A stretch of 37,206 nt of DNA, taken from the NCBI GenBank assembly GCA_023262005.1, contig JALREL010000211.1, forward strand, positions 1 to 37,206, in the 5' to 3' direction. The position numbers and the translations under genes were made by a program. The notes under the pieces were generated by a model that did no database searches, was not told where the DNA came from, and saw only the letters and a program-made list of their open reading frames with translations. Below, piece after piece: positions 15,899 through 23,960 of the stretch. Source of the stretch: Sphingorhabdus sp. (GTDB taxonomy: Bacteria; Pseudomonadota; Alphaproteobacteria; Sphingomonadales; Sphingomonadaceae). The stretch's first letter is position 1, and every line of letters begins with the position of its first letter.

Positions 15899-18060
15899 GG
15901 CTTGACCTCGGATTCAGGCAGCACCTCTATGTTGCCATCGTCAGGGCGCGAGCGATCGGTCGAAGCACCGACTATGGTATCACCTGGCGCCAAAGTCGGC
16001 GCAACCGGGATGGGCGCACCCATATAATCACGAAACAACTGGTCGATCGACGGTTCAAGGTCGGGGTTTCGTTCAAGCTGCAGGCCGCGCACATAATCAT
16101 AACGGCGTGCAGTATGGATATCGCCATCTGCCCTGCTGCGGATCACGGTGGGGCGAATGAACACGGTAAGATTGGTCTTACGACGCGTGCGGCTTTTCGA
16201 TTTAAACAATTCACCCAAGAGCGGGATATCGGAAAGCAGTGGGATTTTCTCTATAGTGCGCCGCTCGTCGTCATTCAGCAGGCCGCCAATTGCAAGGATC
16301 TGGCCGTCGCCAACCGTCAGGGTGGTTTCGAATTCACGTTTGTTGAAGATTAAATCCGACGAACGGTTGGAGACCGGGCCTGCGACGCTCGAAACTTCCT
16401 GTCGGACGAAAAGCTTCACCTCTCCTTGCTGATTAACCTGAGGCATTACCTCGAGCTTGATACCGACTTCCTTACGCTGCACCGTTCGGAACGCATTGTC
16501 GAAGTTATCTGACAACGCTTCGCCCGTGGTGATGGGCACATCCTGTCCGACGAGGAATTTCGCCTTTTGGTTGTTGAGCGTCACAATGTGCGGCGTTGCG
16601 AGGATGTTGGATTCGGTATCGTTCTGAACTGCATTGATAATCGCGCCGAAAATTGCGTCTTTGCCTATGTCGAGTGCGATGCCACCAAAGCCGCCCGTCG
16701 CGTTCAGGATCGATTGGGCCGCAGCCTGCTGCAGGCTGTCGCCCAGCGGACTTCTTTGGGTTGTCGTTGTCGTATTGCCATTTACCGTGGTCGTTTCTCG
16801 GGCGAGTTCTTCCGCCGCGATAGCGCCTCCGATAGTCAGAATGCTGGGTACCGCGTTCGAATAATTGGTTGCCGCAAATGGAATATTCTCACCGCCCAGC
16901 AGGAATTGGACGCCCAGGCGCTTGGCAGCATCATTGCCGATCTCGACTACGATAGCCTCAACCAGAACTTGCTGCGGACGCGAGTCGAGTTGCCGAATAA
17001 GTTCGCCGAGCATTTTTTGCATATCTGCGCTCGCAGCGATGATGATTGCGTTCGTGCCTTCATAACGGCTGACTACCACCTTGCCGCGACCACCCAATGC
17101 GATCGCAGACCCGGTGACGGCAACTGGTGCGGCTGATGTCGCCGCCGGCGAAGCGCCCGCTGCTGCTGATGCAGGAGGTGTTACCGCTGATGCCGCTTGA
17201 TTGGCCCCGGGCGACGATGTGCCTTCCCCAATCAGCGACTGGATCGTGGGAAGCAAGGTTTCTGCATTGGCATATTCGAGCTGGTAAACCCGGATTTCAG
17301 CTCCCGATTCTGCGCGTTTGTCGAGTTCTTTTGCCATTGCGGCAAAGCGCGAGACCGATGTCGGATCGCCGCGCAGGGCAATGGCGTTGCTTGAATCGAT
17401 TGGAACGACGGTTACCGGTGGGCGCGCACCTTCGCCTGCAACCCCCTGGCCTGCCAAACCTTGTAAGGCGCTGGCGATTTCACGCGCGCCAGCATTATCG
17501 AGTGCGACGACTTGGGTTGCCGCACTGTCGCGGTCAATTTGCACGACAAGATCACGTATGCGCCGGATGTTGTCAGCATAATCAGCGACCACCAAACTGT
17601 TCGCATTGCGGTTGGCAGTGAGCGAGCCCTCGCGACTTACAAGCGGTCTCAATGTTTCGACCGCTGACGAAGCGTCGATCGATTTTAGCCTGAAAACTTC
17701 GGTCACAAACTGGCTACCCAGAGCTGTCTTCGAACCGACGCGTGTCGGTTGGGTTGCTGCTCCTTCAGCTTGCTGGATGCGATAGCCGCCGCCTCGAAGC
17801 GGGATGGCGACCAAACCATTGGCACGCAGTGTCGACAGAAAGACTTCGAAATATTCAGAGCGGCTCAAGGAGCGATCGGTGACAACAGACACTTTTCCCT
17901 GGACACGGCTGTCGACGATGAAGGTCTGCCCGGTAACACGCGCTGCATCTTGCACAAATGCGCGGATATCTGCGTCGCGCACGTTCAAGACGTGTTGCGC
18001 TTGGAGCGAAGTGGCCACCAGCATGGCAGCGAGTGAAAGGGTAAGGATGCTCTTTTTCAT
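15895..18060 (-). CDS. gspD: T2SS outer-membrane secretin GspD
   Basis: The 721-residue secretin has a signal peptide ending LQA (about residue 21), an N0 domain (25-95), N1-N3 domains and a C-terminal secretin domain with the classic VGQDVPITTG and the GGLL followed by IPLLSDIPLLGELF. An Ala/Pro/Ser-rich insertion of about 40 residues interrupts the N2-N3 region near 280-325. The start ATG overlaps the gspC stop (TAATG). No gspS pilotin or gspAB gene is present in the window, so targeting of the secretin may use another lipoprotein. Confidence 0.96.
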   Translation of the reverse strand: MKKSILTLSLAAMLVATSLQAQHVLNVRDADIRAFVQDAARVTGQTFIVDSRVQGKVSVVTDRSLSRSEYFEVFLSTLRANGLVAIPLRGGGYRIQQAEGAATQPTRVGSKTALGSQFVTEVFRLKSIDASSAVETLRPLVSREGSLTANRNANSLVVADYADNIRRIRDLVVQIDRDSAATQVVALDNAGAREIASALQGLAGQGVAGEGARPPVTVVPIDSSNAIALRGDPTSVSRFAAMAKELDKRAESGAEIRVYQLEYANAETLLPTIQSLIGEGTSSPGANQAASAVTPPASAAAGASPAATSAAPVAVTGSAIALGGRGKVVVSRYEGTNAIIIAASADMQKMLGELIRQLDSRPQQVLVEAIVVEIGNDAAKRLGVQFLLGGENIPFAATNYSNAVPSILTIGGAIAAEELARETTTVNGNTTTTTQRSPLGDSLQQAAAQSILNATGGFGGIALDIGKDAIFGAIINAVQNDTESNILATPHIVTLNNQKAKFLVGQDVPITTGEALSDNFDNAFRTVQRKEVGIKLEVMPQVNQQGEVKLFVRQEVSSVAGPVSNRSSDLIFNKREFETTLTVGDGQILAIGGLLNDDERRTIEKIPLLSDIPLLGELFKSKSRTRRKTNLTVFIRPTVIRSRADGDIHTARRYDYVRGLQLERNPDLEPSIDQLFRDYMGAPIPVAPTLAPGDTIVGASTDRSRPDDGNIEVLPESEVKP

Positions 18061-18878
18061 TATTGTTCCAGAACCAAGGCGACAGGCAGTTTTTGTCCGC
18101 CGCGTTCGATTTCGAGTGACAGGCGCGCGCCAGGGCGAATTTGGGCGGCAAGTTCGGCGGCGGCGGTGACGGGGCGGCCATTTACGGAGACAATGATGTC
18201 TCCTTTTTGCAGCCCCGCTAGCCGCATCATGGTTCCGTCATCCTTGGCAGACACCACCAAACCCGTGGTTTTTCCGCCTTCATTGCGAGGGGCCAGATTT
18301 ACTGATTGTTGCAGCGTCTGAGCATTGAGCTGTGCGCTGGAATCGCTCGATGCAGGTTCAGGCGCAATTGGTTGCGGTGTTACGTTTTCGGCAGGAACCG
18401 ACTGGTCGATGAACAGCTTTTCCAGCACGCCATTGTTGCTGATCACGACATGGTCGAACGCCACCGAATGCAGAACGGCTCCCGGCATGATGGTTTCACC
18501 GACTGACCAACTGTTCTGGACGCCATCCGCACCGGCGATGATCGCCGATCCCCCGCCCGAGGCTTCATTGGTGCGAATGCCAAATAGCGTAAGCGGAAGC
18601 GACGTGACGACTTCGGAACCGGAAGCAGCCTGTTGCGATCTGAAAAAGGGATCGAAGCTGCTGAAAAGTGCAGGACGCTCGGAAGCGGGAACGATGTCTA
18701 CGGCAGTTTGCTTCCAATCGCCTATAGGGGCTAAAGGGGTAAGGATCGTCCAAGTCAGCCGCGCAGCTTGAACGGCGACGAAGACCATGGCCAAAGCGAT
18801 CAGGACATCGCCAGACGAAACGCCTCGCACCATTTTACTAAACGGCGATACGACCCTTTTTGCAACTTCACCGTACAT
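18060..18878 (-). CDS. gspC: T2SS clamp protein GspC
   Basis: The 272-residue inner-membrane protein has one membrane helix (about 24-45), a homology-region domain (about 75-155, LPLTLFGIRTNE onward), a linker rich in Pro, Ser and Gln, and a C-terminal PDZ domain (about 200-268, LQKGDIIVSVNGRPV). GspC links the inner platform to GspD and takes part in substrate recruitment. It is the first gene of a 13-gene operon in the order C-D-E-F-G-H-I-J-K-L-M-N-O, all with overlapping ends, and it has a strong Pho-like box 39 bp upstream. Confidence 0.93.
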   Translation of the reverse strand: MYGEVAKRVVSPFSKMVRGVSSGDVLIALAMVFVAVQAARLTWTILTPLAPIGDWKQTAVDIVPASERPALFSSFDPFFRSQQAASGSEVVTSLPLTLFGIRTNEASGGGSAIIAGADGVQNSWSVGETIMPGAVLHSVAFDHVVISNNGVLEKLFIDQSVPAENVTPQPIAPEPASSDSSAQLNAQTLQQSVNLAPRNEGGKTTGLVVSAKDDGTMMRLAGLQKGDIIVSVNGRPVTAAAELAAQIRPGARLSLEIERGGQKLPVALVLEQ

Positions 18879-18916
18879 CGCATTTCCCTGTTTCGAGTCG
18901 GCGTTACGCTTATCGA

Positions 18917-18956
18917 AAGTCAGTTCGATGACATATAGGTTTCAGTTTGATGACAG
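18917..18956 (-). promoter_or_regulatory. Candidate four-repeat Pho box upstream of gspC
   Basis: Reading the minus strand, heptamers in exact 11-bp phase are CTGTCAT (18950-18956), CTGAAAC (18939-18945), ATGTCAT (18928-18934) and CTGACTT (18917-18923), with spacers CAAA, CTAT and CGAA. The first and third are canonical PhoB half-sites. A -10-like GATAAG lies at about 18909-18914. This is the best match in the window and places the entire T2SS operon under likely PhoB control. Confidence 0.75.
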
Positions 18957-18965
18957 TCGAACACT

Positions 18966-19001
18966 GGATGCGAACGCTTGGAAACATCAGCGTTCGCATC
19001 C
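18966..19001 (-). terminator. Perfect 13-bp hairpin between TonB receptor and gsp operon
   Basis: GGATGCGAACGCT (18966-18978) pairs perfectly with AGCGTTCGCATCC (18989-19001) around a ten-base loop. It starts 11 bp beyond the receptor stop codon and ends ten bases before the gspC Pho-like box. In the minus-strand RNA the U-run precedes the stem instead of following it, so it is not a textbook intrinsic terminator. It may be a U-less terminator or a 3' end stabiliser for the receptor mRNA. Confidence 0.5.
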
Positions 19002-19011
19002 CAAAAAAGGA

Positions 19012-21726
19012 TCAGAACTCTACGTCAATCCCCAAGCTGAATGAACGGCCCGGCTTGTACAGATTGTAGAAAATCCGGTTCTGCCCGCTTTGCTGGAATT
19101 CGCGGTATTTGGTGCCTGTAAGATTACGCGCTTCGAATTTGAGTTCGAATTCCTTGCCACCGATCTTGATGCCCTGGCGAGCGACGAAATCAAGTTCGAA
19201 CCCGGGGCGCTCGACAATATCGGGCTGGTTGGCAGCACCGCGACTGGTCACGCGATCCGATGCATAATTCAGCAACAGTGTCTGCGCCGAAAGGCTGTCG
19301 GTATCTTCGAGTCCGATTTGCAGGTTGACCAGATGGTCCGATTGACCAGTCAACGGAGCACCATCGCGGAAGAAATCGGAAGCATTGGTCGATGAGGCGG
19401 CAAATACCGCCACCGGATCACCCGGCTTCACGCTGATCTTCGATTTCGAAAAAGTGTAGTTGGCAATTGCCACCAAACGCCGCGTCGAAAAGAAACCCGA
19501 TTCGGACAGGCCCGAAAGGTCGAAATATTTCTGCACCTCGAGCTCGGCACCGTAAAGCTTTGCCTGCGGCGCATTTGCGAAACTGGTGACGACGCTGTTG
19601 TCGTTAAAGCTGGAATAAGCTTCGATCGGCTTGTCGATCTTTTTGAAAAAGCCTGCGACCGAAAGCCGCTGGTCACGATCGAAATACCATTCATAACGTG
19701 CTTCGGCGTTGTACAGCTGGCTATCTGTCAGCAATGGGTTGCCACGATATTGCCGGTTGCTGTCCGGGTCGAAGAAGGTCTGGTAAATGAGCTCGCGGAA
19801 TTGAGGGCGGGCGATGGTCTTTGAACCGCTGACGCGCAATTGCATCTGGTCAGCCAGCTCCCAAGTCAGGGTCGCGGCAGGCAACCAATATTTGTTGTTC
19901 AACGAAGTCGATGCGAGGACTGCCGTCGGAGTCGTAAACACCGGCACAGCTTCCACCGATTGCTTCGCTGCCTCGTAACGTACGCCGATGTTCAGATTGA
20001 TTTCAGGCGTAATGTAGGCGCGAATTTGGCCGTAAGCCGCATTGTTCACCAGCTTGGCATCGAAAATCGGATTGGCTTCATTGGTATCGATAAGACCGAT
20101 GTCGTAGAAATTGATCACATCGGGCTGGAGAAGGTAATCCGGGCGGAACAGGGCCACGGCCGTCGGGAAAGTGGTCGGTGCGGTAAACAGGAAGTCCCGC
20201 TTTTCCGTACGTCGGGCAGTATCCGTATAGGAATAACCGACCGTAGCGGTAACATCAGGAGTCACATTGTACGAAAGATCGAGGCCGCCGGACCAGAGAT
20301 TCTCGTTCAGGTCCGAATAGCTGATTTCAGCACTGCCCTGCTGACCGTTGTTCAGGCGATTGATGAAATACTCGCCATAGGGGTCGGTCGCGACATTGCT
20401 TCGAAAATATTCGAAGCTGAGTTCACCCGGCGCTTCCCGCTGCGAATTGGCAAATGCGAGGCGCACGTCGAGCTTGACCTCATCCGCCAAACGGAATTCT
20501 CCGACGAATTGCGATGTTACCAACTGGCGTTCGAACCAGCCAGTATCCTGCTGCTGCAGGGTCGCTATGGGCGATGTCGTCTGCCGGGTGCCCACACCAA
20601 GGCGGGTCTGTTTGATGGTGTCGCGTATGAACACATTGGTCCAGCGCAGTTTCTGGTCACCCGCTTCAATGCCAAAGCCGACCATGGCATTGGCGACTAT
20701 ACGGTTGTCCGTGAGCACGCGGCGGAAATCGAGTTCCTTTTCCGACAGGTCAACCGACGAAGCTGTTTGCTGGATGGTGTCGCGGGTACGCCATTTGTTG
20801 CTGTAGCCAGCAGCGGCAAGAATGCCGAGAGTAGCATCATCGCCGATTTCAAAGCTCGTGCCACCTGAAAGGCTCAACGATCCGTTGGCGGGCAAATGCT
20901 TGTTACGTTGGATCACGCCGTTACGACCGTTGACCAATTCCGACGCGATTGCCTGCGTGTCGACGCCGCCCTCACTGATGCGAAGGCCGCTGTTCAAATA
21001 GGCGCTCAAGGCTGGCGGAACAGCGCGATTGTCATTGGTAAAACCGGTCCAATCAAGCGAACTGCCATAATGGGTATAGCCCAGCTGGTTCGTGGTTTCG
21101 CTGTTGCCGCTGATGCTGCCCCCAACGCTGAAGAACGATTCTTCGGGGATAGCCTTGGTTGTGAGGTTGATCACACCGCCACCAAATTCGCCAGGGAAGT
21201 TGGCCGAATAAGACTTTTGGACCAGCGACGAGGCGATCAAACTTGTCGGGAACAGGTCGAGCGGGACAACGCGGCGGAGCGGCTCGGGGCTGGGTAGGGG
21301 TGAACCATTGAGCAGCGCGAGTGAATAGCGATCGCCCAAGCCGCGAACATACACATAGCCATTGCCGACAACGCTAAGACCCGTAACGCGGCCAAGCGCA
21401 CCCGCAATATCGCCTTCGCCCGTGCGCGCAATATCTGCAGAGGAAAGCAGCGAGACAACTTGTGGCGCCGCTTTCTCGACATTCTGCAACCTGCGGCCCT
21501 GAACGACGATTTCCCCGCCGGGGATAGATACGTCGATACCTTCATCCGGTGCTTCTTCGGTGACTGCCGAACCATCGGTGGCAGCTTCCACCGGTTGCTC
21601 CGTCGCGCCCTCTTCGGCAACACCAGCTTCGGCTGGCTCTTCAACGGCCTGCGCCAACGCCAGCGACGGTGTGACGAGTGCGGATGTCACAAGCAGGAGG
21701 CTCAAGCGCCCAAAAGGCTTCAACAT
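19012..21726 (-). CDS. TonB-dependent outer-membrane receptor (second), T2SS-linked
   Basis: The 904-residue receptor starts at ATG 21726 (AAGGGA Shine-Dalgarno) with a signal peptide ending LAQA (about residue 26). A 40-residue acidic Glu/Ala-rich stretch, a TonB-box-like GEIVVQG (71-77), a plug (about 85-205, with VYVRGLGDRYSLALLNG) and a barrel ending in Phe (LGIDVEF) follow. It lies between a large lipoprotein gene and gspC; a lipoprotein-receptor-gsp order is, from memory, also seen around elpS in Caulobacter. Its role there is unclear; uptake of material released by secreted hydrolases is plausible. A strong terminator precedes its start, so expression depends on read-through from the lipoprotein gene or on a promoter I could not identify. 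Confidence 0.9.
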   Translation of the reverse strand: MLKPFGRLSLLLVTSALVTPSLALAQAVEEPAEAGVAEEGATEQPVEAATDGSAVTEEAPDEGIDVSIPGGEIVVQGRRLQNVEKAAPQVVSLLSSADIARTGEGDIAGALGRVTGLSVVGNGYVYVRGLGDRYSLALLNGSPLPSPEPLRRVVPLDLFPTSLIASSLVQKSYSANFPGEFGGGVINLTTKAIPEESFFSVGGSISGNSETTNQLGYTHYGSSLDWTGFTNDNRAVPPALSAYLNSGLRISEGGVDTQAIASELVNGRNGVIQRNKHLPANGSLSLSGGTSFEIGDDATLGILAAAGYSNKWRTRDTIQQTASSVDLSEKELDFRRVLTDNRIVANAMVGFGIEAGDQKLRWTNVFIRDTIKQTRLGVGTRQTTSPIATLQQQDTGWFERQLVTSQFVGEFRLADEVKLDVRLAFANSQREAPGELSFEYFRSNVATDPYGEYFINRLNNGQQGSAEISYSDLNENLWSGGLDLSYNVTPDVTATVGYSYTDTARRTEKRDFLFTAPTTFPTAVALFRPDYLLQPDVINFYDIGLIDTNEANPIFDAKLVNNAAYGQIRAYITPEINLNIGVRYEAAKQSVEAVPVFTTPTAVLASTSLNNKYWLPAATLTWELADQMQLRVSGSKTIARPQFRELIYQTFFDPDSNRQYRGNPLLTDSQLYNAEARYEWYFDRDQRLSVAGFFKKIDKPIEAYSSFNDNSVVTSFANAPQAKLYGAELEVQKYFDLSGLSESGFFSTRRLVAIANYTFSKSKISVKPGDPVAVFAASSTNASDFFRDGAPLTGQSDHLVNLQIGLEDTDSLSAQTLLLNYASDRVTSRGAANQPDIVERPGFELDFVARQGIKIGGKEFELKFEARNLTGTKYREFQQSGQNRIFYNLYKPGRSFSLGIDVEF

Positions 21727-21750
21727 TGCAATTCCCTTATTCCCGATTGG

Positions 21751-21789
21751 AAAAAGGGGTGAGGTGCAGCCTGTGGCACACCTCACCCC
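21751..21789 (-). terminator. Intrinsic terminator between lipoprotein gene and TonB receptor
   Basis: On the minus strand an 11-bp perfect stem (GGGGTGAGGTG with CACCTCACCCC, 12-base loop, 21756-21789) is followed by five Ts (21751-21755). It begins 17 bp after the lipoprotein stop and ends 24 bp before the receptor start. It should reduce receptor expression relative to the lipoprotein, as commonly seen when a secreted product is needed in larger amounts. Confidence 0.8.
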
Positions 21790-21806
21790 GTTCAGCTTTG
21801 ATTGCT

Positions 21807-23378
21807 TCAGAACGTCGGAAGCGAGGTGCACAGACCCGTGTTGCCCGTGCCAAAGTCGGCAGTGGCGCTGTTACAGGTCCAGGTGCGGTACCAAGTATCA
21901 TTCGCATCGCGAACGGCACCGATATAGGTCACTGCGTCAAAGAAGGACGACAGGCTCGTCGGGTTGAAGGCCGAAATCGCGGTTTCAGCGGCGCCGTTGA
22001 TGAACAGCGAGCTGAACGACGGGGTGAAGGCATCGTTGTTGTTGTTCGAACCCGAACCGAAAATTGCCTGAACCTGCGCTTCGGTCACGCCGTTACGACC
22101 CGAATATTTGGTCGCGCCACACTGCATTGCAACCGAACGGAAGATGGGTGAACCCACTTCGTCAATCGCCGCATCGGCAGTCAGCGAGGCCGTTTGCGGG
22201 CGGCTGATGGCAAGGCAAGTTGTGTTCGGTGCCGAGACCACACCATTCACCAGTGCATAATCGGTACCGCCGCGCAGCAGGATCGCCGTCTGGTTGCCCG
22301 GCGTTGCACGCTGGAAGAAGGCGAAGTTCGAGATGCGGGTGTTCTGACGCGGCGTGTTGCCATCAAGGGCGTTGTCCGAGTCTGCTTCGATGATCGAGTC
22401 TCCGGCAGCCGAACGCTGGACGGCGATGACATATTGGAAGTTGGCTTTGACGCCGACGTCGGTGTCGATGCTGTCGTCTTCGGCGCCGACAGAGATGAAA
22501 TACTTCATGTTGACGTTGCCGCCGAAGAATTCCGCACCATCATCCGAGCTGTTGAACACCTGGATGTTGTTGAGGGTAGTACCCGATCCGACGCCGCCGG
22601 TGGTGAGAGCTTGCAATTCGCTGTTGCCCGAAAGCACGAAGCCCGAGTAGCGGATTTGGACAAAGCTCATACGACCGCTGTTATCGGCAGGGTTGGCACC
22701 ACCATAAAGAGCGGGATCAACAGCGCCTTCGACCTGGCGTTCGCACGCAGCGGTGCCCGGCGTTGCAGCAGGTGCGGCACAATCGGTAACCGGTGCGCGG
22801 CCCGACAGCACAACACCGCCCCATTGACCGCTCGAATTGTCGGTGTTGAGGCCAAGGACATTGTCTCGGCTGGTAAAGATGATCGGAAGCGCAGCCGTGC
22901 CAACTGCATTAATACGGTTGCCACGATTGACGTGGAGCCACGAAACGCCGGTGCCACCGAATACAATCACGCCGGGTTCGATGGTAAGCGTTACGACGTT
23001 GTTCGTCGAAGCCGCACCCTGATCGGTACCAACGTCTACACGGCCACCGAGGCGATAGAGAAGACCTGCAACCTTGGGGAGGGTCGAACTGACATTGATG
23101 CGCGCAGGCAAGGTGCAAACGCGATACGTTCCGGTCGGGCCGGTGATCGTTCCCGAATCAGTCAAGCCTTGCGGATCAGCAATCGTCGGGCAACCACCAG
23201 CGGGGGTTACGGCTGCGGGCGGCGGGGGCGGCGGTGGGGGCGGCGGCGGCGGAGCCGGATTGTTGATTGTGATGTTTCCGCCGGTTCCCGGCGAAGCAAT
23301 ATCATCAGCGCCGCAACCAGCCAGCAAACTGGCCGCTGCTGTTACATAAACAATCCCACGCAACTTTGGGTCTATCAT
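21807..23378 (-). CDS. Large beta-helix-like lipoprotein, candidate T2SS cargo (ElpS-like by context)
   Basis: The 523-residue protein starts at ATG 23378 (GGAG seven bases upstream). It has a lipoprotein signal peptide with the lipobox LAGC (Cys22, Gly at +2), then a Gly/Asn/Pro linker containing 12 consecutive prolines (near residues 43-54). The remaining 460 residues are rich in Asn, Gly, Ser and Thr with repeated short beta-strand-turn units (for example SGNSELQALTTGGVGSGTT and NNIQVFNSSDDGAEFFGGN), suggesting a right-handed beta-helix; I see no catalytic signature. It sits next to a TonB receptor and the T2SS operon behind a Pho-like box. Caulobacter ElpS, an extracellular lipoprotein secreted by the T2SS on Pi starvation, has a similar genomic setting, but homology needs an alignment. 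Low charge and high Asn/Thr content fit an exported surface protein. Confidence 0.72.
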   Translation of the reverse strand: MIDPKLRGIVYVTAAASLLAGCGADDIASPGTGGNITINNPAPPPPPPPPPPPPAAVTPAGGCPTIADPQGLTDSGTITGPTGTYRVCTLPARINVSSTLPKVAGLLYRLGGRVDVGTDQGAASTNNVVTLTIEPGVIVFGGTGVSWLHVNRGNRINAVGTAALPIIFTSRDNVLGLNTDNSSGQWGGVVLSGRAPVTDCAAPAATPGTAACERQVEGAVDPALYGGANPADNSGRMSFVQIRYSGFVLSGNSELQALTTGGVGSGTTLNNIQVFNSSDDGAEFFGGNVNMKYFISVGAEDDSIDTDVGVKANFQYVIAVQRSAAGDSIIEADSDNALDGNTPRQNTRISNFAFFQRATPGNQTAILLRGGTDYALVNGVVSAPNTTCLAISRPQTASLTADAAIDEVGSPIFRSVAMQCGATKYSGRNGVTEAQVQAIFGSGSNNNNDAFTPSFSSLFINGAAETAISAFNPTSLSSFFDAVTYIGAVRDANDTWYRTWTCNSATADFGTGNTGLCTSLPTF

Positions 23379-23437
23379 CCTGATTCTCCGCAATAAACTT
23401 TGCCTATGGCAGGCATTGAGACATGCGGGCGCAAATC

Positions 23438-23471
23438 AAAAAGGGCCCCCACCGGTCTTCGGTGAAGGCCC
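23438..23471 (-). terminator. Terminator-like hairpin in the leader of the lipoprotein gene
   Basis: On the minus strand GGGCC-UU-CACCG (23460-23471) pairs with CGGTG-GG-GGCCC (23443-23454), two G-U pairs in the middle, followed by five Ts (23438-23442). It lies 120 bp beyond the TPR gene stop and 60 bp before the lipoprotein start codon, just downstream of the Pho-like promoter. It can end the TPR transcript, but it also lies inside the predicted leader of the lipoprotein mRNA, where it could act as an attenuator. Confidence 0.7.
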
Positions 23472-23506
23472 CTAAATGAAAGATGTGACTCTATTGTTCG
23501 AAGTTG

Positions 23507-23546
23507 AAGACAGTTCGATGAACAATCTATTGCAGTTTCGTTACAA
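23507..23546 (-). promoter_or_regulatory. Candidate four-repeat Pho box upstream of lipoprotein gene
   Basis: Minus-strand heptamers in 11-bp phase are TTGTAAC (23540-23546), CTGCAAT (23529-23535), TGTTCAT (23518-23524) and CTGTCTT (23507-23513), with spacers GAAA, AGAT and CGAA. A -10-like AATAGA (23490-23495) begins 11 bases after the last repeat, the spacing expected for PhoB activation. It lies in the gap between the TPR gene and the lipoprotein gene, giving the latter its own promoter. Confidence 0.65.
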
Positions 23547-23591
23547 GGCCATCATTGGCCCGCGCAACACTGCCTTACTTCACCAAATGAA

Positions 23592-23960
23592 TTATTGTCC
23601 GAGCGATTTCAGAGCAAGCGCTGCAACCTTGCGCGAGTTCATGATCTGGCCGTTGGAAAGCACCAGATCGAATTCCTCCTTGCAGTTTGCAGCAGCAAGA
23701 AATGCCTGCCGCGCTTTTTCCTTGTCTCCGAGGCGCGCATGGGCACGGCCAAGGTTGATCAGGCGCGCGGGATCGTTGGGCGCGGTGGATTTGTCGGTCA
23801 ATATTTGATTGAGTGCGCGATGGTTGTCATTCGCCATCAACGCCTCAAATCCGAGTGAGCCCCGCTCATAACCAATCTCAGCATTCTGAGATTGCGCATA
23901 AGTTGCCGACGACATACCCATCGCGGCCACCAGTGCGGCGCTTAGAATGAGATGTTTCAT
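23592..23960 (-). CDS. Small exported TPR protein
   Basis: This 122-residue protein has a signal peptide (about 1-22, ending TYAQ) and at least one tetratricopeptide-like helix pair (INLGRAHARLGDKEKARQAFLAAANC, about 68-93), flanked by further helices. ATG 23960 is favoured: GGAGAGGAG lies about six bases upstream, with an in-frame GTG one codon before. TPR proteins mediate protein contacts; here a periplasmic scaffold or chaperone for the neighbouring receptor, lipoprotein or T2SS is a guess from position. A distal Pho-like box and a downstream terminator suggest a monocistronic unit. Confidence 0.75.
   Translation of the reverse strand: MKHLILSAALVAAMGMSSATYAQSQNAEIGYERGSLGFEALMANDNHRALNQILTDKSTAPNDPARLINLGRAHARLGDKEKARQAFLAAANCKEEFDLVLSNGQIMNSRKVAALALKSLGQ

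Noticed and set aside
19840-20868. Long plus-strand open frame (342 codons) inside the second TonB receptor
   Set aside because: Antisense shadow; no ribosome binding site and no recognisable domain.
22194-23396. Plus-strand open frame (400 codons) antisense to the lipoprotein gene
   Set aside because: Arg/Asp-rich, low-information translation of the complementary strand; the minus-strand gene has a clear lipobox and Shine-Dalgarno.
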